Below are positions 48,143 to 60,210 of a DNA stretch of 64,000 nt, in pieces. This DNA comes from Gentiana macrophylla (Eukaryota; Streptophyta; Magnoliopsida; Gentianales; Gentianaceae): positions 62,001 to 126,000 of the forward strand of contig JAOBSW010001187.1 of the NCBI GenBank assembly GCA_026214975.1, given 5' to 3'. How positions within the stretch are numbered: the first letter of the stretch is position 1; each line of letters opens with the position of its first letter. The position numbers and the translations under genes were made by a program. The notes below the pieces were generated by a model, which worked only from the letters and a program-made list of their open reading frames with translations, searched no databases and was not told where the DNA came from.

Positions 48143-49853
48143 TGTTGGTCCCTTGAAAAGGCTTTGGTTAAGTTTAGAGGGGGGGTGAATAAACTTAACA
48201 CTTAAAACTTTGGAGTTAACAAATTCGCAACTCAAAGAAACTAGCGATACTTGATGAAGTCTCTTTGAGACTCCAGAGAACTTCTTTGATTGTGATGAGT
48301 CTCATCGATTCGATTTTGCTGAATTTGTGCAGCGGAATTGTATCAAAATTAAGCCTTAAAACTTGTTGTTAAATATGATACTAAGTATTAGATACTCAAG
48401 AGTGCAAGTGTGTGATTTCAGTTGCTAGATTCAGTAGGTTGATGAATGAAATAAACTAAGTGCCGAAGGTAAATGCTGAAAGTAAATAGCCAGATTTTAT
48501 AGTGGTTCCAGGTGGTGTAATCCTGTCAGTCCACTCTTCTCCTGTGATGTTGGAGGAAATTCACTAGAGATCTTTGATGTAAGTCATTACAAAGATTCCT
48601 ATGTTGCTTGTCCTTCACCAATAACTATGGCATCACAACTCAAAATCGGGAAGCAGTAGGATTTCGCTTTGCTCCTTAGTCTTCCACTTGGTCCTTGAAA
48701 GGTAGAATTGCCTCTTCACCGGCTCCACCACAAACAACAGATCTTTCACACCCAATGGATGCTTCACTGTCTTCAAGCAGGTTCTTTATAAAATAAAGAT
48801 TGAATCAAGTAAATGATTCGATTGCAAAGACTTGATTAGGATGATGTAATCGACTTGCCTGCGTCTTCAAGTGTGTAATCTTGATGTAGCTTGAATCTGA
48901 GAATGCACTTGAAGAAGTTTACTAGATCGCTGACTTTATGCTCGATAAGTTCGGCAGGTGTTTTTCAAAGACTGAGTTATCTCTTAAAGTTTATTCAAAA
49001 ATTTATCCTCTCGTTTTCGAGTTGAAAGTCCTCTATTTATAGGTAGGAATGCATGTGACTTGTATTTTAAAATTCAAATGTAACCGTTCCTTGTTTTTGT
49101 CCCATCTGATTTGCATTCTGTCACTATTCATAGGATCGACATCGTCGTAATTCCTTTTTGTGGGCGATCATCCACCCTTTGACTTGTATCCAATGGATAA
49201 AAACATAAATCATCCCAACGTCTTTTTAATCTCAGCCTTTGATTTTCTTGATAAGTCAGAGGTAGTTGGCTGTCCTTATCCATGTGATCTTCCAATATAA
49301 TTTTAATTTGATCGAGGTATATATCAGCAGGTTCATAAGTCTGCTGAAGTACCTATCAGTCTGCTGAACAGCAATTTGTTGTGAATAAAATGTAATGCAG
49401 CTGATTTCTTTTATCTAACTTTTATTTGTGAAGTTAGATTACACCTTTTTAATTATAACTAAGTTCCAAACATCATCCAACTTATGGAACTTAGACCTTC
49501 AACACAAGGTATATGTAATCAGTTTAGGTCATCACAGACTTGCCTAAATTCTGATTCCATATCCTTGACTTTAATTACTAATTTTGATCCCTTAGCCTTC
49601 AGAATCGAAGTTTGAGCCCTCAACCCTTCAGCCTTGGGTCTTGAAGGAGTTCTGACTAGTCTCTTGACCTATCTACCCTACTCGACTAGACTAGTCTGGT
49701 GTAAGTCGGTGAGCATTCTGATGCTTGTTTGATCAAACCTATTTATGAATCAAACTCTAATAAACCTATACAATTGATCTCGACATCTTTTTGCCTTTGC
49801 ACTATAACAGCTAGTATGGCACTCATCATCAAAACTAAAAAATAAGTCCAACA
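48143..49853 (-). repeat. 3' LTR of element G
   Basis: Plus-strand ends TGTTGGTCCC and AAGTCCAACA. It differs from 60211-61924 mainly in clusters, e.g. 'caaagaaactagcg' near 48233 against 'caagcagctctgcg' near 60300. Outside the clusters identity is very high. Confidence 0.93.
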
Positions 49854-49866
49854 ATTTCCCCCTTTT
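49854..49866 (-). promoter_or_regulatory. Polypurine tract of element G
   Basis: The minus strand reads AAAAGGGGGAAAT immediately before the 3' LTR. Confidence 0.85.
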
Positions 49867-50014
49867 TGGTGATGATGCCACTACCCTCACCTAATCAGCA
49901 AAGGAAAAAGATTAAGACAAAAACAGAACAAGTAATCATCTTTCATTAAAATCATTTGTTCAAAGCTATTACAAACTAGATACAGCAAAGATAAAGTAAT
50001 GTAAGTATGCTGAT

Positions 50015-53000
50015 CTATTGTCTCTTTTCTCTTTCTTGTCTAGCCTTCTCAGCTTGCTCTTGATATGCTCTGATTTGTTCTATCATATCCCTCATCCACT
50101 CATTTTCAATCAAAGTAAAATCAATGCAGGGATTAACTTGCTTCCACCAGTTCCATGCTTCAGGCAGGATAAGATTGATATCATTCACTCTGAATCCAAA
50201 CTTCATGTACAGTTCCTTGAATTCATCAAGTGAGTCCTTTGTTTTTATGATAGGTAAGATCCTATCATCTCTGCCACTTCTTCCACCTCTGCCTCCTCTG
50301 TAAGTTGCCCTTAAGGCTCTGACTCTTGCTTCCCAAAATTTCAATCCCAAGAAAGAGTTTAGACCATCATGAAATCCCATGTCATGATAAGGTCTTCTTC
50401 TGTTATAGTATTCTTTCTTGTATTGTCTAAGGAGGTCATCAGTAAGTTGAACTCTGCCAGGTGCAGGTTGCCTAAAAGCATTGGTAACATCTTGCCATCT
50501 CTTCTGTGCAAAAAGTCTTGCAGCCTCCTTTGCTGCAGCTGATTGGACCTCTTCCACCTTAGTGACATCATCAACAAAACAGGATATAAGGCCATGAATA
50601 CCCTCCTGTGAGATGACCACTCTGTTCAATTGATTTTCTATAGCTCCAGTTCTTGTATCAATTGAAGTAATCCTTGATTGCAAGGTCTCCTCCAGTAGGT
50701 TGATCCTTTCGAGTAAGTTTGGGATCGGGCATAGCATTGTTGTGCGGACCAGAGCTCGAAGAGGTTCAGTGTAGCGACAAGGTTGTCAAGTTTTCGATGG
50801 ATGGAAATAAGTTGGTCTTTCGTAAATTTATCTTTGCAAGATTTCCAACCTTGATGCCCCTCACATCTAATATCGATCATTCACATCATTTTGAGTAGAT
50901 GTGAAGTTTGAAGCAACCTGTGGCGATTGATTGTCTGCTTTCATTTACCATCTTCATCGCTTCTTCAAATCTCTCTTCCTTCCTGTCTGTCGCTTGTGTC
51001 CTTAATCGTTGCATATCATGCCTTATGAGTCCTCAACTCATTTAACACTTCAATCGGCACTTCTTTGGTCATTCTTCCACCGGTGGCTTCATCAATGAGC
51101 TCCTCCACATTGTCTGTGGCCTCGATTGCTTATCACCATTGTCCAACTCCTATCCAGTCCAAAGCAGGTTAGGTCCTTCATATTCATACAGATAGGATCA
51201 ATGGCGAGTTCCTCAAAAAGCAGTACAAATGCCTCGAGGGGATCAACACCAATATTTTTTCTTCTTCAATATCATCGAAACTCCTCATCATCGAAGTCAT
51301 AGTCCAAAGAAATTGCTCATCTTCATTAACAAAGAATGTGCGACTATCTTTCCTGAGTGGTCTTGCCTCCGTGAGGCTCCACTACAAAGCAGCCTCATCA
51401 ACAACAGGGGTTTCCTCCAAACCCAAATCAGTTCCAACCTTTGTCCAGTGTCTTTGTTTGAGACTCAGCACTGCACCTCCTGCTCCAACCTTTGTGCAGA
51501 GTCTTTGTTTGTACTCCACCCACTGCACCTCCTCTTCAACTCCTCGTGGATTGAATATAGTGTCATTATCCACTTGGAATCCTTCGCATGACCAATCTTG
51601 TGCAGGATGATGGCGGTTCGAGTAAGAATGCCCTCAAAGTCAAATCCATCTTGATATTCAATGGACTCTTCTGAGCTGGCACTAGGTTCATTGAAATCAA
51701 GAACCTTTTCTCCATCTAAATCCCTCACTGCTCAAAGATCGGTTTGTGCAGTAGGCTCTACAACATGGAATGTAGAAGATTCATCAGCTAGCCTACTAGC
51801 ACTCAAATTAATTCCTTCATTGATCAATGCCTCTAGATCATCCATGGTGAGATCATATAGATCCTCATCCATCTCACGATCTGCTGGCCTCAGCGAGACT
51901 TATCGATCTCAGTGGGGTTCTCGCTTTATGATATCGGTGGCTTCTTGACCAAGAGCTTCAGCTTGTTGTTTCTCTAGCCACTCCAATGGTCTCCCCAGAA
52001 ACATAGGGGTATCATCATGAATCACGATGAATCACTGCATGCAGTGTAAACTTTGGATCTCTCGAACATAATAGCTCCACTTTTCTTTCCTTCATCCAAA
52101 GATCCATCACCTGGATTGCGAGCAAGCTAGTGTCTATCAAATCCATCAGTCGTCCACACACCTAGTTTGCTCAAATGCCCATTCTTCAAATCCACTCATT
52201 GGATCAAGAATTTGGTTTCTGTATCTTGTAGAATCCAAACTTCCACCGAAAGTAGTTTTGCACCTTTTGAAGTTGGGATCTACTTTGCTCTTTCTAGATG
52301 CCTTCTCATATGGCATAGATGGCTTTCTAATGGCAGGTTCAGTAGCTTGCTGACCTCCAAAATCTTCCACAAGTAAGTTCATGGTTTCTTCAACAGATGT
52401 TCTAAAGTCAACAGGTTGCTGAGGTTGTACATTTGTGCCTACTACTTCCATCTGTACCACACTTGGTTCCTCCTGACTTACATGCTCATCAGCAGGGTCA
52501 GCAGCAGACTGCTCTTCCCCCTGAGTTCTTGCCACATTTGCAAGGTCTTCAACCAAGTCCTCAATTACCTCTTCAACTACCACAAGAGAGTTCAGTTCGG
52601 TGGTTTCTTGTGGTTCTTGAAGAGATACTACAAGCAGCTCGTGGTCGATGAAGCTGTCAGATATCTTCAACAGATTGCTCAACAACAACCTCGTCCAAAG
52701 ATCGAGACTTGACAACCTCTTCAGTGAGAGAGTCGTAATCACCACAGGCTTGATTATGGTCAAGGGCTCGGCCTCAAATGACCTCTTCTTCCTCTTCTAT
52801 CGATGCTTCCTCTTGGATTCTTTGAGCTTCCAAGTTTTTCATTTCTTTCCTTTTCCATGTTTCTTTTTATGAATGATTTATTTTCTCCTCTTGGAAAGGG
52901 GTTCATCATCTTTTCACCACAGTGAGACTTCCTCTTTCTATCGGCTTCCTTTTGTTGTTCCTCAAGATTTCAACAATCTGTTCTTCTTGCAAAGAACAAC

Positions 53001-53987
53001 AGGGTCGATGAACCTCCATGGACCTCGTGAGACACAATGATGCATGGCCGTTTGCTTCTTTGTTTTCTTTGAAGGCTTTGAAACTTCAGTTATCTTCCTT
53101 GTATTTCCATCCTTTCTTTTCTCAGCAGCTTTCTTTGGTGCAGCAGGTTTACCAGATTTCTTTTTAGGTTGCTTGACCTGCTCACCACCAGCATCACCAT
53201 CATCTCCACCATTATCATCATCAGCAGCTTCTCCAGCAACCTCTTCATCATCATCTAGACCAGGAATAGCATAATCAATTTCCTTCTTATATCTAGATTG
53301 ATTTATCTTTTCAGATGCTACATCAGGGATTTCCAAATGATTCAGCAGGGTCTGAACCATCAATCCTAAGGGCAAGGCCTTGGATTTCCTCTTTCCCTCT
53401 TTTTCCTCCTTGAAAACCTTCTTCATATAGTGAATGAAGTAACCATCCCAATCAAACTTCATGCTCCTGCAGATGATTATCATCAACTCTATCTTGGGTC
53501 CTGATAGAGTATCCATACTTCCAACCAGTCCAAGTATGTTTTTAGCAATAAGTTTGCTTAGCAAACTGTATTCACTTCCAATAAGTTTGCAGTTGATGCC
53601 TGGAACGGATTTGGTGGCTGCATTTGTTTTAATCTGATCAACAAACGTCATTTTGTCCAATCCCATTGCTTCAGGATTGACTGAGCCATCCACCTCTTCA
53701 ACAAATCCAAAAACTTCCCTCAGTAGACTGGGGGAAACTTCAATTTCTTGGCCATTTACAGCAGTTTTAAATGCTTCAGTTCCCTCCTTTATCTGAATAT
53801 TTCTCCAGAAACTGACAACATTTGTATAAGAAATTGTTTCCAGTCTTATATTCAACACATTCTCCAGACCGGCATACCTCCTTATTCTTCGACCAATGTT
53901 AATGGCCAGTTCAGTTCTGTTTGCATCTTCAACAAAACCTCTAACACTTTGGCTTGATTCAATTTGGACATCAACCTTTTCCGCCAT
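50015..53987 (-). pseudogene. Extra ORF of G between pol and 3' LTR (accessory or env-like)
   Basis: ATG at 53987 (MAEKVDVQ) gives about 340 open codons; coding character continues in other frames at 52763-52146, 52000-51465 and 50880-50015, so the original was probably one protein of over 1000 residues. Parts: a globular N-terminal domain with 'VVSFWRNIQIKEG', 'LLREVFGFVEEV', 'MIIICRSMKFDWDGYF' and 'LPLGLMVQTLLNHLEIP'; an acidic patch then a lysine-rich patch (near 53230-53050); a long acidic region; and a C-terminal coiled coil with an RGGRGGRSGR word near 50270. I see no signal peptide or transmembrane helix, which argues against an envelope role. The N-terminal domain looks like ORF-a and ORF-b of element C. 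Confidence 0.65.
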
Positions 53988-54450
53988 TTGTAAGAGAAGA
54001 ATTAGATGAAGAAGATTGATTCTCAAATCTGTGTTCACACAGTGTAACAAATCGCAGTGATAAAGCAGATTTTGCAAGTAGAGAATCAGCTGTATGATAG
54101 GCCTGAATATATAGACAGTGAGTGGTTGTAACTGTCAGTGCACGTACATCCATGTCAACCATGATTAATCTGAATAAATGCTGGCTTGACACGTGTTCCA
54201 TAACGTCTGATAACCGTTAGATCGTGTTAACTACGGTTATAAAGGATAAAATAAATATCCCGCCAATATGCTTTTTGACTTTAATAACTTTGACTGAGTA
54301 ACATTCCATTCAAGCAGGTAATCCTCGTGAGGGTGGGCTCGGTGATCTGGCGATAAATAGGCTTCAAAAACTTTGTCGACATAGGTACTCTGCTTATCCC
54401 TGTTTTCTTCTTGTTTTGTTCAATTGATAATACAAGATGAAGTTTAATAA

Positions 54451-54614
54451 CAATGACTAATCTGTCAAGTGAGCTCACCCAACATGACAAAGACCAATCC
54501 CATTGGCAACCTCATTTGCTCAATTGTCCAAACATAAGTACATGGAATTGTTGATACCAATGACTAATCTGCTAAGTGAGCTCACCCAACATAGCAAAGA
54601 CTAATCCCCTTGGT
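54451..54614 (-). repeat. Direct repeat in the gap between pol and the extra ORF of G
   Basis: About 57 bp starting 'caatgactaatctg' occurs at 54451-54510 and again at 54558-54614 with few differences ('gtgagctcacccaacat' in both). It lies just upstream, on the minus strand, of the extra ORF, where a separate transcript would start or be spliced. Confidence 0.75.
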
Positions 54615-54669
54615 GAATTCCAGTACACTGCTGATTATCAGTCAACTTTTATAATTCCAAGTTCAGTCC

Positions 54670-55146
54670 TTAGTTTAGCAAATCTTTCACTATCAAGTGG
54701 TTTAGTAAAAATATCAGCAAGTTGATCTTCAGTAGGGATGTATAGAACCCCACATCTTTCTTTTCAACATGATCTCTTATAAAATGATGTCTCACATCAA
54801 TGTGCTTGGTTCTTGAGTGCAAAACAGGATTTTCTGTGATTGCAATTGCACTTGTGTTATCACACATGATTGGAATTTCCTTTTCTTCAATTCCATAATC
54901 CCTTAATTGTTGTCTTAGCCAAAGTACTTGTGCACAACAACTTCCAGCAGCAATGTATTCAGCTTCAGCAGTGGAAGTTGATATAGAATTATGTTTCTTG
55001 CTAAACCAGGAAACCAGTCTATTTCCCATTAATCGATTGTGTTCTGAGGTGCTTTTTCTATCAATCTTGCACCCAGCATAATCAGAATCTGAGTAGGATA
55101 TAACTTTGAAGCTTCCTTCCTTGGAATACCATATCCCTACTCCCAA
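54670..55146 (-). pseudogene. pol: RNase H of element G
   Basis: 'ISYSDSDYAGCKIDRKSTSE' has the first D, 'SISTSTAEAEYIAAGSCCAQ' the E, 'IPIMCDNTSAIAITENP' the second D, and 'RTKHIDVRHHFIRDHVEKK' the C-terminal His region. A small shift after STSE and another after 'KKDVGFY' spoil the frame. It would remove the RNA strand during cDNA synthesis. Confidence 0.9.
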
Positions 55147-55249
55147 AGTCTCTTTTAGATACTTGAGAACTCTCTTGATCGCACTCTAAATGACTTTCTT
55201 TAGGTTTAGATTGAAATCTTGCACAAACACCTACAAAGAAAGGATATAT

Positions 55250-56188
55250 CAGGTCACGCGATTAGAGTCTGATGAGCGCCTATCATCCTTCGTATAAGGT
55301 CCGATCAACATCTTTGCCTTCTTTATCTTCATCCAATCGATGTTTGTACTCATAGGAGTTGAATTCTTAGTCTTTGTTTTCCATACCAAACTTCTCCAGC
55401 AACTCCTTGGTATACTTGGTTTGATGAATGAAGATTCCATCTTTCATCTGTTTAACTTGCAATCCCAAAAATTAATTCATTTCTCCCATCATACTCATTT
55501 GGAATTTACTCTTCATTAGATTTGCAAACTTTTCACAAAGTAAATCATTTTCAGAACCAAAAATTATGTCATCCACATAAATTTGTACCAGCAGAGTGCT
55601 GTCCCCTTCACTGATTCTGAAAAGTGTCTCGTCAATGGTGCCTTTTGTAAAACCATTGTCCACCAAGAATTGAGATAGAGTCTCATACCATGCTCTTGGT
55701 GCTTGTTTCAATCCATAAAGTGCTTTGTTGAGTCTATATACTTTATCTTCTTGATCTTTAACTTCAAATCCAGGAGGTTGCTGAACATACACTTCCTCCT
55801 CTAGAATGCCATTCAAAAATGCACTCTTGACGTCCATTTGATATACTTTGAAGTTCTTATATGCAGCATGTGCCAAGAATAATCTGATAGCTTCCAATCT
55901 TGCAACAGGTGCATATGTTTCATCAAAATCTATTCCTTCTGCTTGAGAATAGCCTTTTGCAACTAGTTTGGCCTTATTCCTTACAATGGTACCAGATTCA
56001 TCAAGTTTATTTCTATATACCCACTTAGTACCAATGATATTTGCATGACTTGGCCTTTCAACTAGTGTCCAAACTTGATTTCTTTCAAATTCATTCAATT
56101 CCTCTTGCATAGCTATTATCCAGTCTGGATCTGAAATAGCTTCTTCAACAACTTTTGGTTCCATTTGAGATAGAAAGCAAGTAAACAT
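55250..56188 (-). pseudogene. pol: Reverse transcriptase of element G
   Basis: RVT_2 domain, open for 238 codons from 56188: '[19 protein letters not shown]', '[14 protein letters not shown]', '[18 protein letters not shown]', '[19 protein letters not shown]', '[16 protein letters not shown]', and YVDD at 55568-55579. After a stop near 55472 the thumb region continues in other frames to about 55250. The catalytic residues are intact. Confidence 0.92.
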
Positions 56189-56399
56189 AGCTTCCAGTTG
56201 TCTTTAGTCCTCACACCTTGTTTGTACATTGCCAATAACTTGTTCAACAGGTGATTCCTTAACCATTGTGGATGTTGGTTATTTTTATTGTCGGGAACAT
56301 CATCTTGATGAGGGTCTCATTGTAGCTTCTTCTGAAGGGGGTCGTGAGATCCTTGAACAGCTTCGATTGTTGCATCAGTAACATTATCGCAGGTGTTCA

Positions 56400-57444
56400 A
56401 AGCAGGGCGAGATCGTAAACTTTTAAGTCATTGAATCTTTCCAAAACTTCAACACAACTGGATCGGTGACTTGTTGATTCTCAGCAGAGTTCACAATCTT
56501 CATCTTCCATACCAAGAAACTTAGGTTCATCAAACACAACATGGATTGTTTCTTCATGTTTGATGACCTCTTGTTCAAGACTCAATGCTCTTTGATCGAA
56601 GAATATCCCAAGAAAATTCCTTCATCGATTTTGGTTGGAATGTTTTCAAATGTACCTTGTGATTTAGAATAAAACATTTGCTTCCAAATGGATGGAAATA
56701 GGATATGTTAGGTTTCCTTCCATTCCAAACCTCATAAGGTGTCTTCAAAGACTTCTTGTTTCATGATGTTCATTTTATGTATAGCATGTCAGATTTATCG
56801 CTTCAATTTAATATCTTTCGGTAGCAATGCTTCACAAATCATTGTTCTTCCCGCTTCCTTTAAAGTTCGCTTCTTTTTCAAAGACCCCATTTTCTTTGAG
56901 GTGTACCAAGCAGCTGACAAGTTGATGTAGTACACCATTCTGCATTCACAATATTCTCTTATGACTTTGTTGAGAAATTCAGTACCCTGTTCTGATCTTA
57001 TCTTTATTACTGTTAAACTTTTCTCATTTTGTAATCTTTTCAAAAGATTAGGCATGCTTTGAAGTGTTTCACTTTTCTTGTTCATAAATATCACCCAAGT
57101 GTACCTAGAGTAATCATCCACAACCACTAAGGTGTACTTCTTTCCTGTTACACTTGTTGGAGTTATTGGTCCAAAAAGATCCATATGCATCAGCTCCAAC
57201 ACTCTATTAGTTGATTGTTTGGTCTTTGATTTGAAACTTGACCTTATCTGTTTACCTCACGACATGCATCACATATAGCATCCTTCTTGAATGTGATCTC
57301 AGGTAAACCAATCACCAGCTTCTTCTTCACCAACTGATTAATATCCTCAAAGTTTAAGTGATTCAACTTCTTGTGCCATAACCAATTGAGTTCGACTTGG
57401 TATGCACAATCAGCAGCGAGTTCTTCAGAATCAGAGTAGACCAA
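56400..57444 (-). pseudogene. pol: Integrase of element G with pre-integrase zinc domain
   Basis: The HHCC domain lies at 57444-57244 ('WLWHKKLNHLNFEDINQLV', 'CDACREV'). The core at 57202-56795 has the first D in 'LMHMDLFGPITP'; the second is in a changed context, 'IRSEQGTEFLN' where IRSDxGTEF is usual; and the glutamate region reads 'KKMGSLKKKRTLKEAGRTM', where NGVxERKNRTL-like words are expected. Both changes fall where CTG or CAG words would be expected. The C-terminal part continues degraded to about 56400. Confidence 0.85.
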
Positions 57445-57960
57445 TCAACAACATACATGTTCTGTTGTCTTCTACCAGCAAGTACAACTTGATCACCTTT
57501 TTCACTAATGACAATACAATTGTTTTTGTCAAAAGTGACTTTATAACCCATGTCACAAAGTTGTCCAGTGCTCAGCAAGTTGTAGTCCAGTCCTTCCACA
57601 TATGCAACATTCTTGATTGTAAGTCCATTCCTCACAAGTGTGCCATATCCTCTTGTATATCCAGGTGTATTCTTGTTGCCAAAATTCACCCTTGGACCAT
57701 CTTTTGCCACAAAGTTTGATAAGCAAGGCTTATTCTTTGTCATATGTCCGGAACATCCCTTTGTCAAAGTACGGACACCCAACAAAACAAAGTTAATGCA
57801 TTTTAGGTACCCAAACCTGTTTGGGTCCATAATGGTCGATGGTAAGCATGACCCTTGGCATGTCTCCATAAGGTCTTCTCCTGAATGTGTCATACTTTGG
57901 TTCATACATGTATTCCACACATCCATAAGTTCTAACAGTAGGTTGTGTAGGAATCATATA
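57445..57960 (-). pseudogene. pol: Protease region of element G
   Basis: 'GCSGHMTKNKPCLSNF' at about 57770-57720 follows the active site, where the plus strand shows a CAAAG word and the D-S-G triplet is lost from the frame. Downstream, 'GLTIKNVAYVEGLDYNLLS' and 'QLCDMGYKVTFDKNNC' are the usual copia protease/linker words, in one open frame down to about 57363. Confidence 0.8.
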
Positions 57961-60104
57961 TGTTTTCTAGCCTTTTGGTTTATAATCTTTGTTTGAAGTG
58001 ATTCTTGGTGTTAGAAGCATTAGCATAGCCATTAGTTTGCTGTCTGTTAGGAACAGCCCTGTAGTATGGAGTCTGCTGAGGTCTTGTATAAGTCCTCTGC
58101 TGATCCCATTGTCTAGGTTTTACCCTAGCAAAGATGGTTATACTTTTACTGTTTCTAGCATTAGATGCAGAGGAATATTCCAATCATCATCGGTAGGGAA
58201 CGATCTACCTTTCCCACCGAGATAAGTATCCCTTGAATGATTAACATTTTTGGGTTTAGGATTCTTATCCTTGGAATATTTTCTGCCTCTTACCCTTCTC
58301 GTGGTCCACAGACTTGGTAGCAGTCTCGCTATCGAAGGCTTAGAAGGCACAAATGAGTCCTATTTTTAGATTTACTCTTTTTATTAGGAGTCGTTGACTT
58401 CTTTGACTTACGATTTTGCTTTCTTGAAGCATTCTCATTGGGGTTTCTTGCCTCAAAGAACCTTATCGGGAGTTGGATCTAGTGTGTGTACAAACTTAGG
58501 ACCACCTCGTACTAGGTTCGAGAACCTTCTTTGGATCCACTCTTGTTAGATTCTTCGAGTTCCAAATCCAAGCCCCGTTTCTATCCTCATAAGGCTTTTC
58601 TCGATTTGTATGCAAGTAGTGGAACAAGATGGTTCAATAGATTCAGAGGTCAGCTGGATGATCACAGAGACTTTACATCGATTCGCCCAACATCTTTTCC
58701 CTTACCTTTGAGAACCCTTAATTCAACTTTCAATCTTCCAACTTCTAACTCAAGAGCTTTTTTTTTCAGCTTTGCACAATCTCATAACCAGATTGTATTA
58801 TCCTCGATTGATTAAGGATGGCATCCAAAGTCTCATTGTTGTCGAATTTCTAGGATTTGAACCACAAGTTGATTCACAATCACTTCCAAAGACGAGTATT
58901 GATAGATACAAAGTGTTGTATACATCCTCGATTTCATCCATATTGGCCATCAAAGCATAATCCTCCATATCGAGAACCTTGGTCTTTGTGTCATCTAATT
59001 CATTTCCTTTTCGATTCTACTCGTACACTCGATTCATCTTCAAGAACCATAGCCTTCTTGCCATGTCTTCTTTGTTGACTCTTGGTCTTGATGTGAGGTC
59101 CGGACAATCAGTCTAAAATGTATGAGCTTCTTGCAGCTTGAAACAAATATAATCGAGTTCCTTGCCTTGTTTTAACGGAGACGATACCAGTTTGAAGTGT
59201 CCTGGTTTCTTGCAATGAAAGCCCAGATAGTCATTATCTTTCTTTGGTTCTTCTTTCCTTCTTTCAAAGAGACCTCTTTGTAAAATTTCTTGAAGTGGCC
59301 TTTCCGGTCTTTCGTCATCCCGATTTTCTTGTTCAAGAGGGCAATCTGCTCTTGCATCTCATCCAGCAGATCATCCTGTCCTCCTGATGTTTCTTCTTGA
59401 TGTGAAGCAGCCAATGCAGTGGTCTTTGGCTCTTCTTTTTCAGTCTCAGGCACAAGTTTTTTGCTAAATTCATAAGCCTTTAGATCTGAAAACAATTTGA
59501 AGGTGCCTTCTTCATGCAACTTTCTCATTTCTTCAATTGCAGTCACCTTCATTTTCCACACATCTTTTGCAGGTAGAGCTTCCAAGATTTTGGTGTTTAT
59601 TTCCTCTTTTGAATAACTTACACTCAGTAGAGTGAGTTCATCCAGGATTGCATTTAATCTTGATTCCATTTGCTCAATGGTCTCATTTGGTAGCATCTTG
59701 AACTTTTGGAACCTCTTTCTGGCCACACTAATTTTATTCTTCTTTATTGCATCAGTGCCTTCACAGATCAAATGTATCTTGTCCCAAAGTTCCTTTGCAG
59801 TTTTGCAATCTTTAACCTTCATGTACATATTGCTATCCAAGGTTCTATAAATGATGTCAATAGCAATGTTGTTGAGGTTTGCTCTCTTCCTATCTTCTGC
59901 ATTCCATTCTCTTTTTGGCTTTGGAATGTACTCAGTAGTTTCACCCACTATTACTACCTTGGTAATCTCCAGTGGTCCATCAGTTAGTACATCCATCATC
60001 TCATCATGAGTTGCAGCAAGGTAAGCCTGCATTCGACGTTTATATTCATCAAATCTATTTAGAGAACACATTAACATTGTTCTAGCATAATGTGTGTTAT
60101 CCAT
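57961..60104 (-). pseudogene. gag: gag of element G
   Basis: ATG at 60104, about 90 bp after the PBS. The first 310 codons are open: 'FDEYKRRMQAYLAATHDEMM', 'VGETTEYIPKPKREWNAEDR', 'CKTAKELWDKIHLICEGTDA' and 'NETIEQMESRLNAILDEL' form a UBN2-type gag core as in Sireviruses. Two zinc knuckles follow near 59230-59195 ('HCKKPGHFK', first Cys lost) and 59150-59100 (one-base shift). The rest, 59100-57961, is frameshifted and charged, with basic patches near 58350-58140. Confidence 0.87.
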
Positions 60105-60196
60105 GATGCAAGTCTTTGAAAATCAGTAACTTGAAAGAAAGTTTTAAAGAATTTTCACAAGCACAACAAGTAGGATTTCTTCAGAACAGAAACACT

Positions 60197-60208
60197 GCTC
60201 TGATACCA
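60197..60208 (-). other. Primer-binding site of element G (initiator tRNA-Met)
   Basis: The minus strand reads TGGTATCAGAGC, a perfect 12-base match to the usual copia PBS, two bases from the LTR edge at 60211. Confidence 0.93.
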
Positions 60209-60210
60209 AT

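Noticed and set aside
50015..53987. Calling the extra ORF of G a true envelope gene.
   Set aside because: No signal peptide, transmembrane helix or fusion peptide is visible; the domain order fits a cytosolic or nuclear accessory protein better.
57402..58225. Plus-strand frames over 57402-58225 in G.
   Set aside because: They lie opposite the protease and gag/pol linker coding strand and show no domain of their own.
59105..59215. A possible short intron or insertion of about 85 bp inside the zinc knuckle of G gag (GT...AG-like ends).
   Set aside because: The stretch reads as a linker plus a second CCHC knuckle with a one-base shift; two knuckles explain it without an intron.
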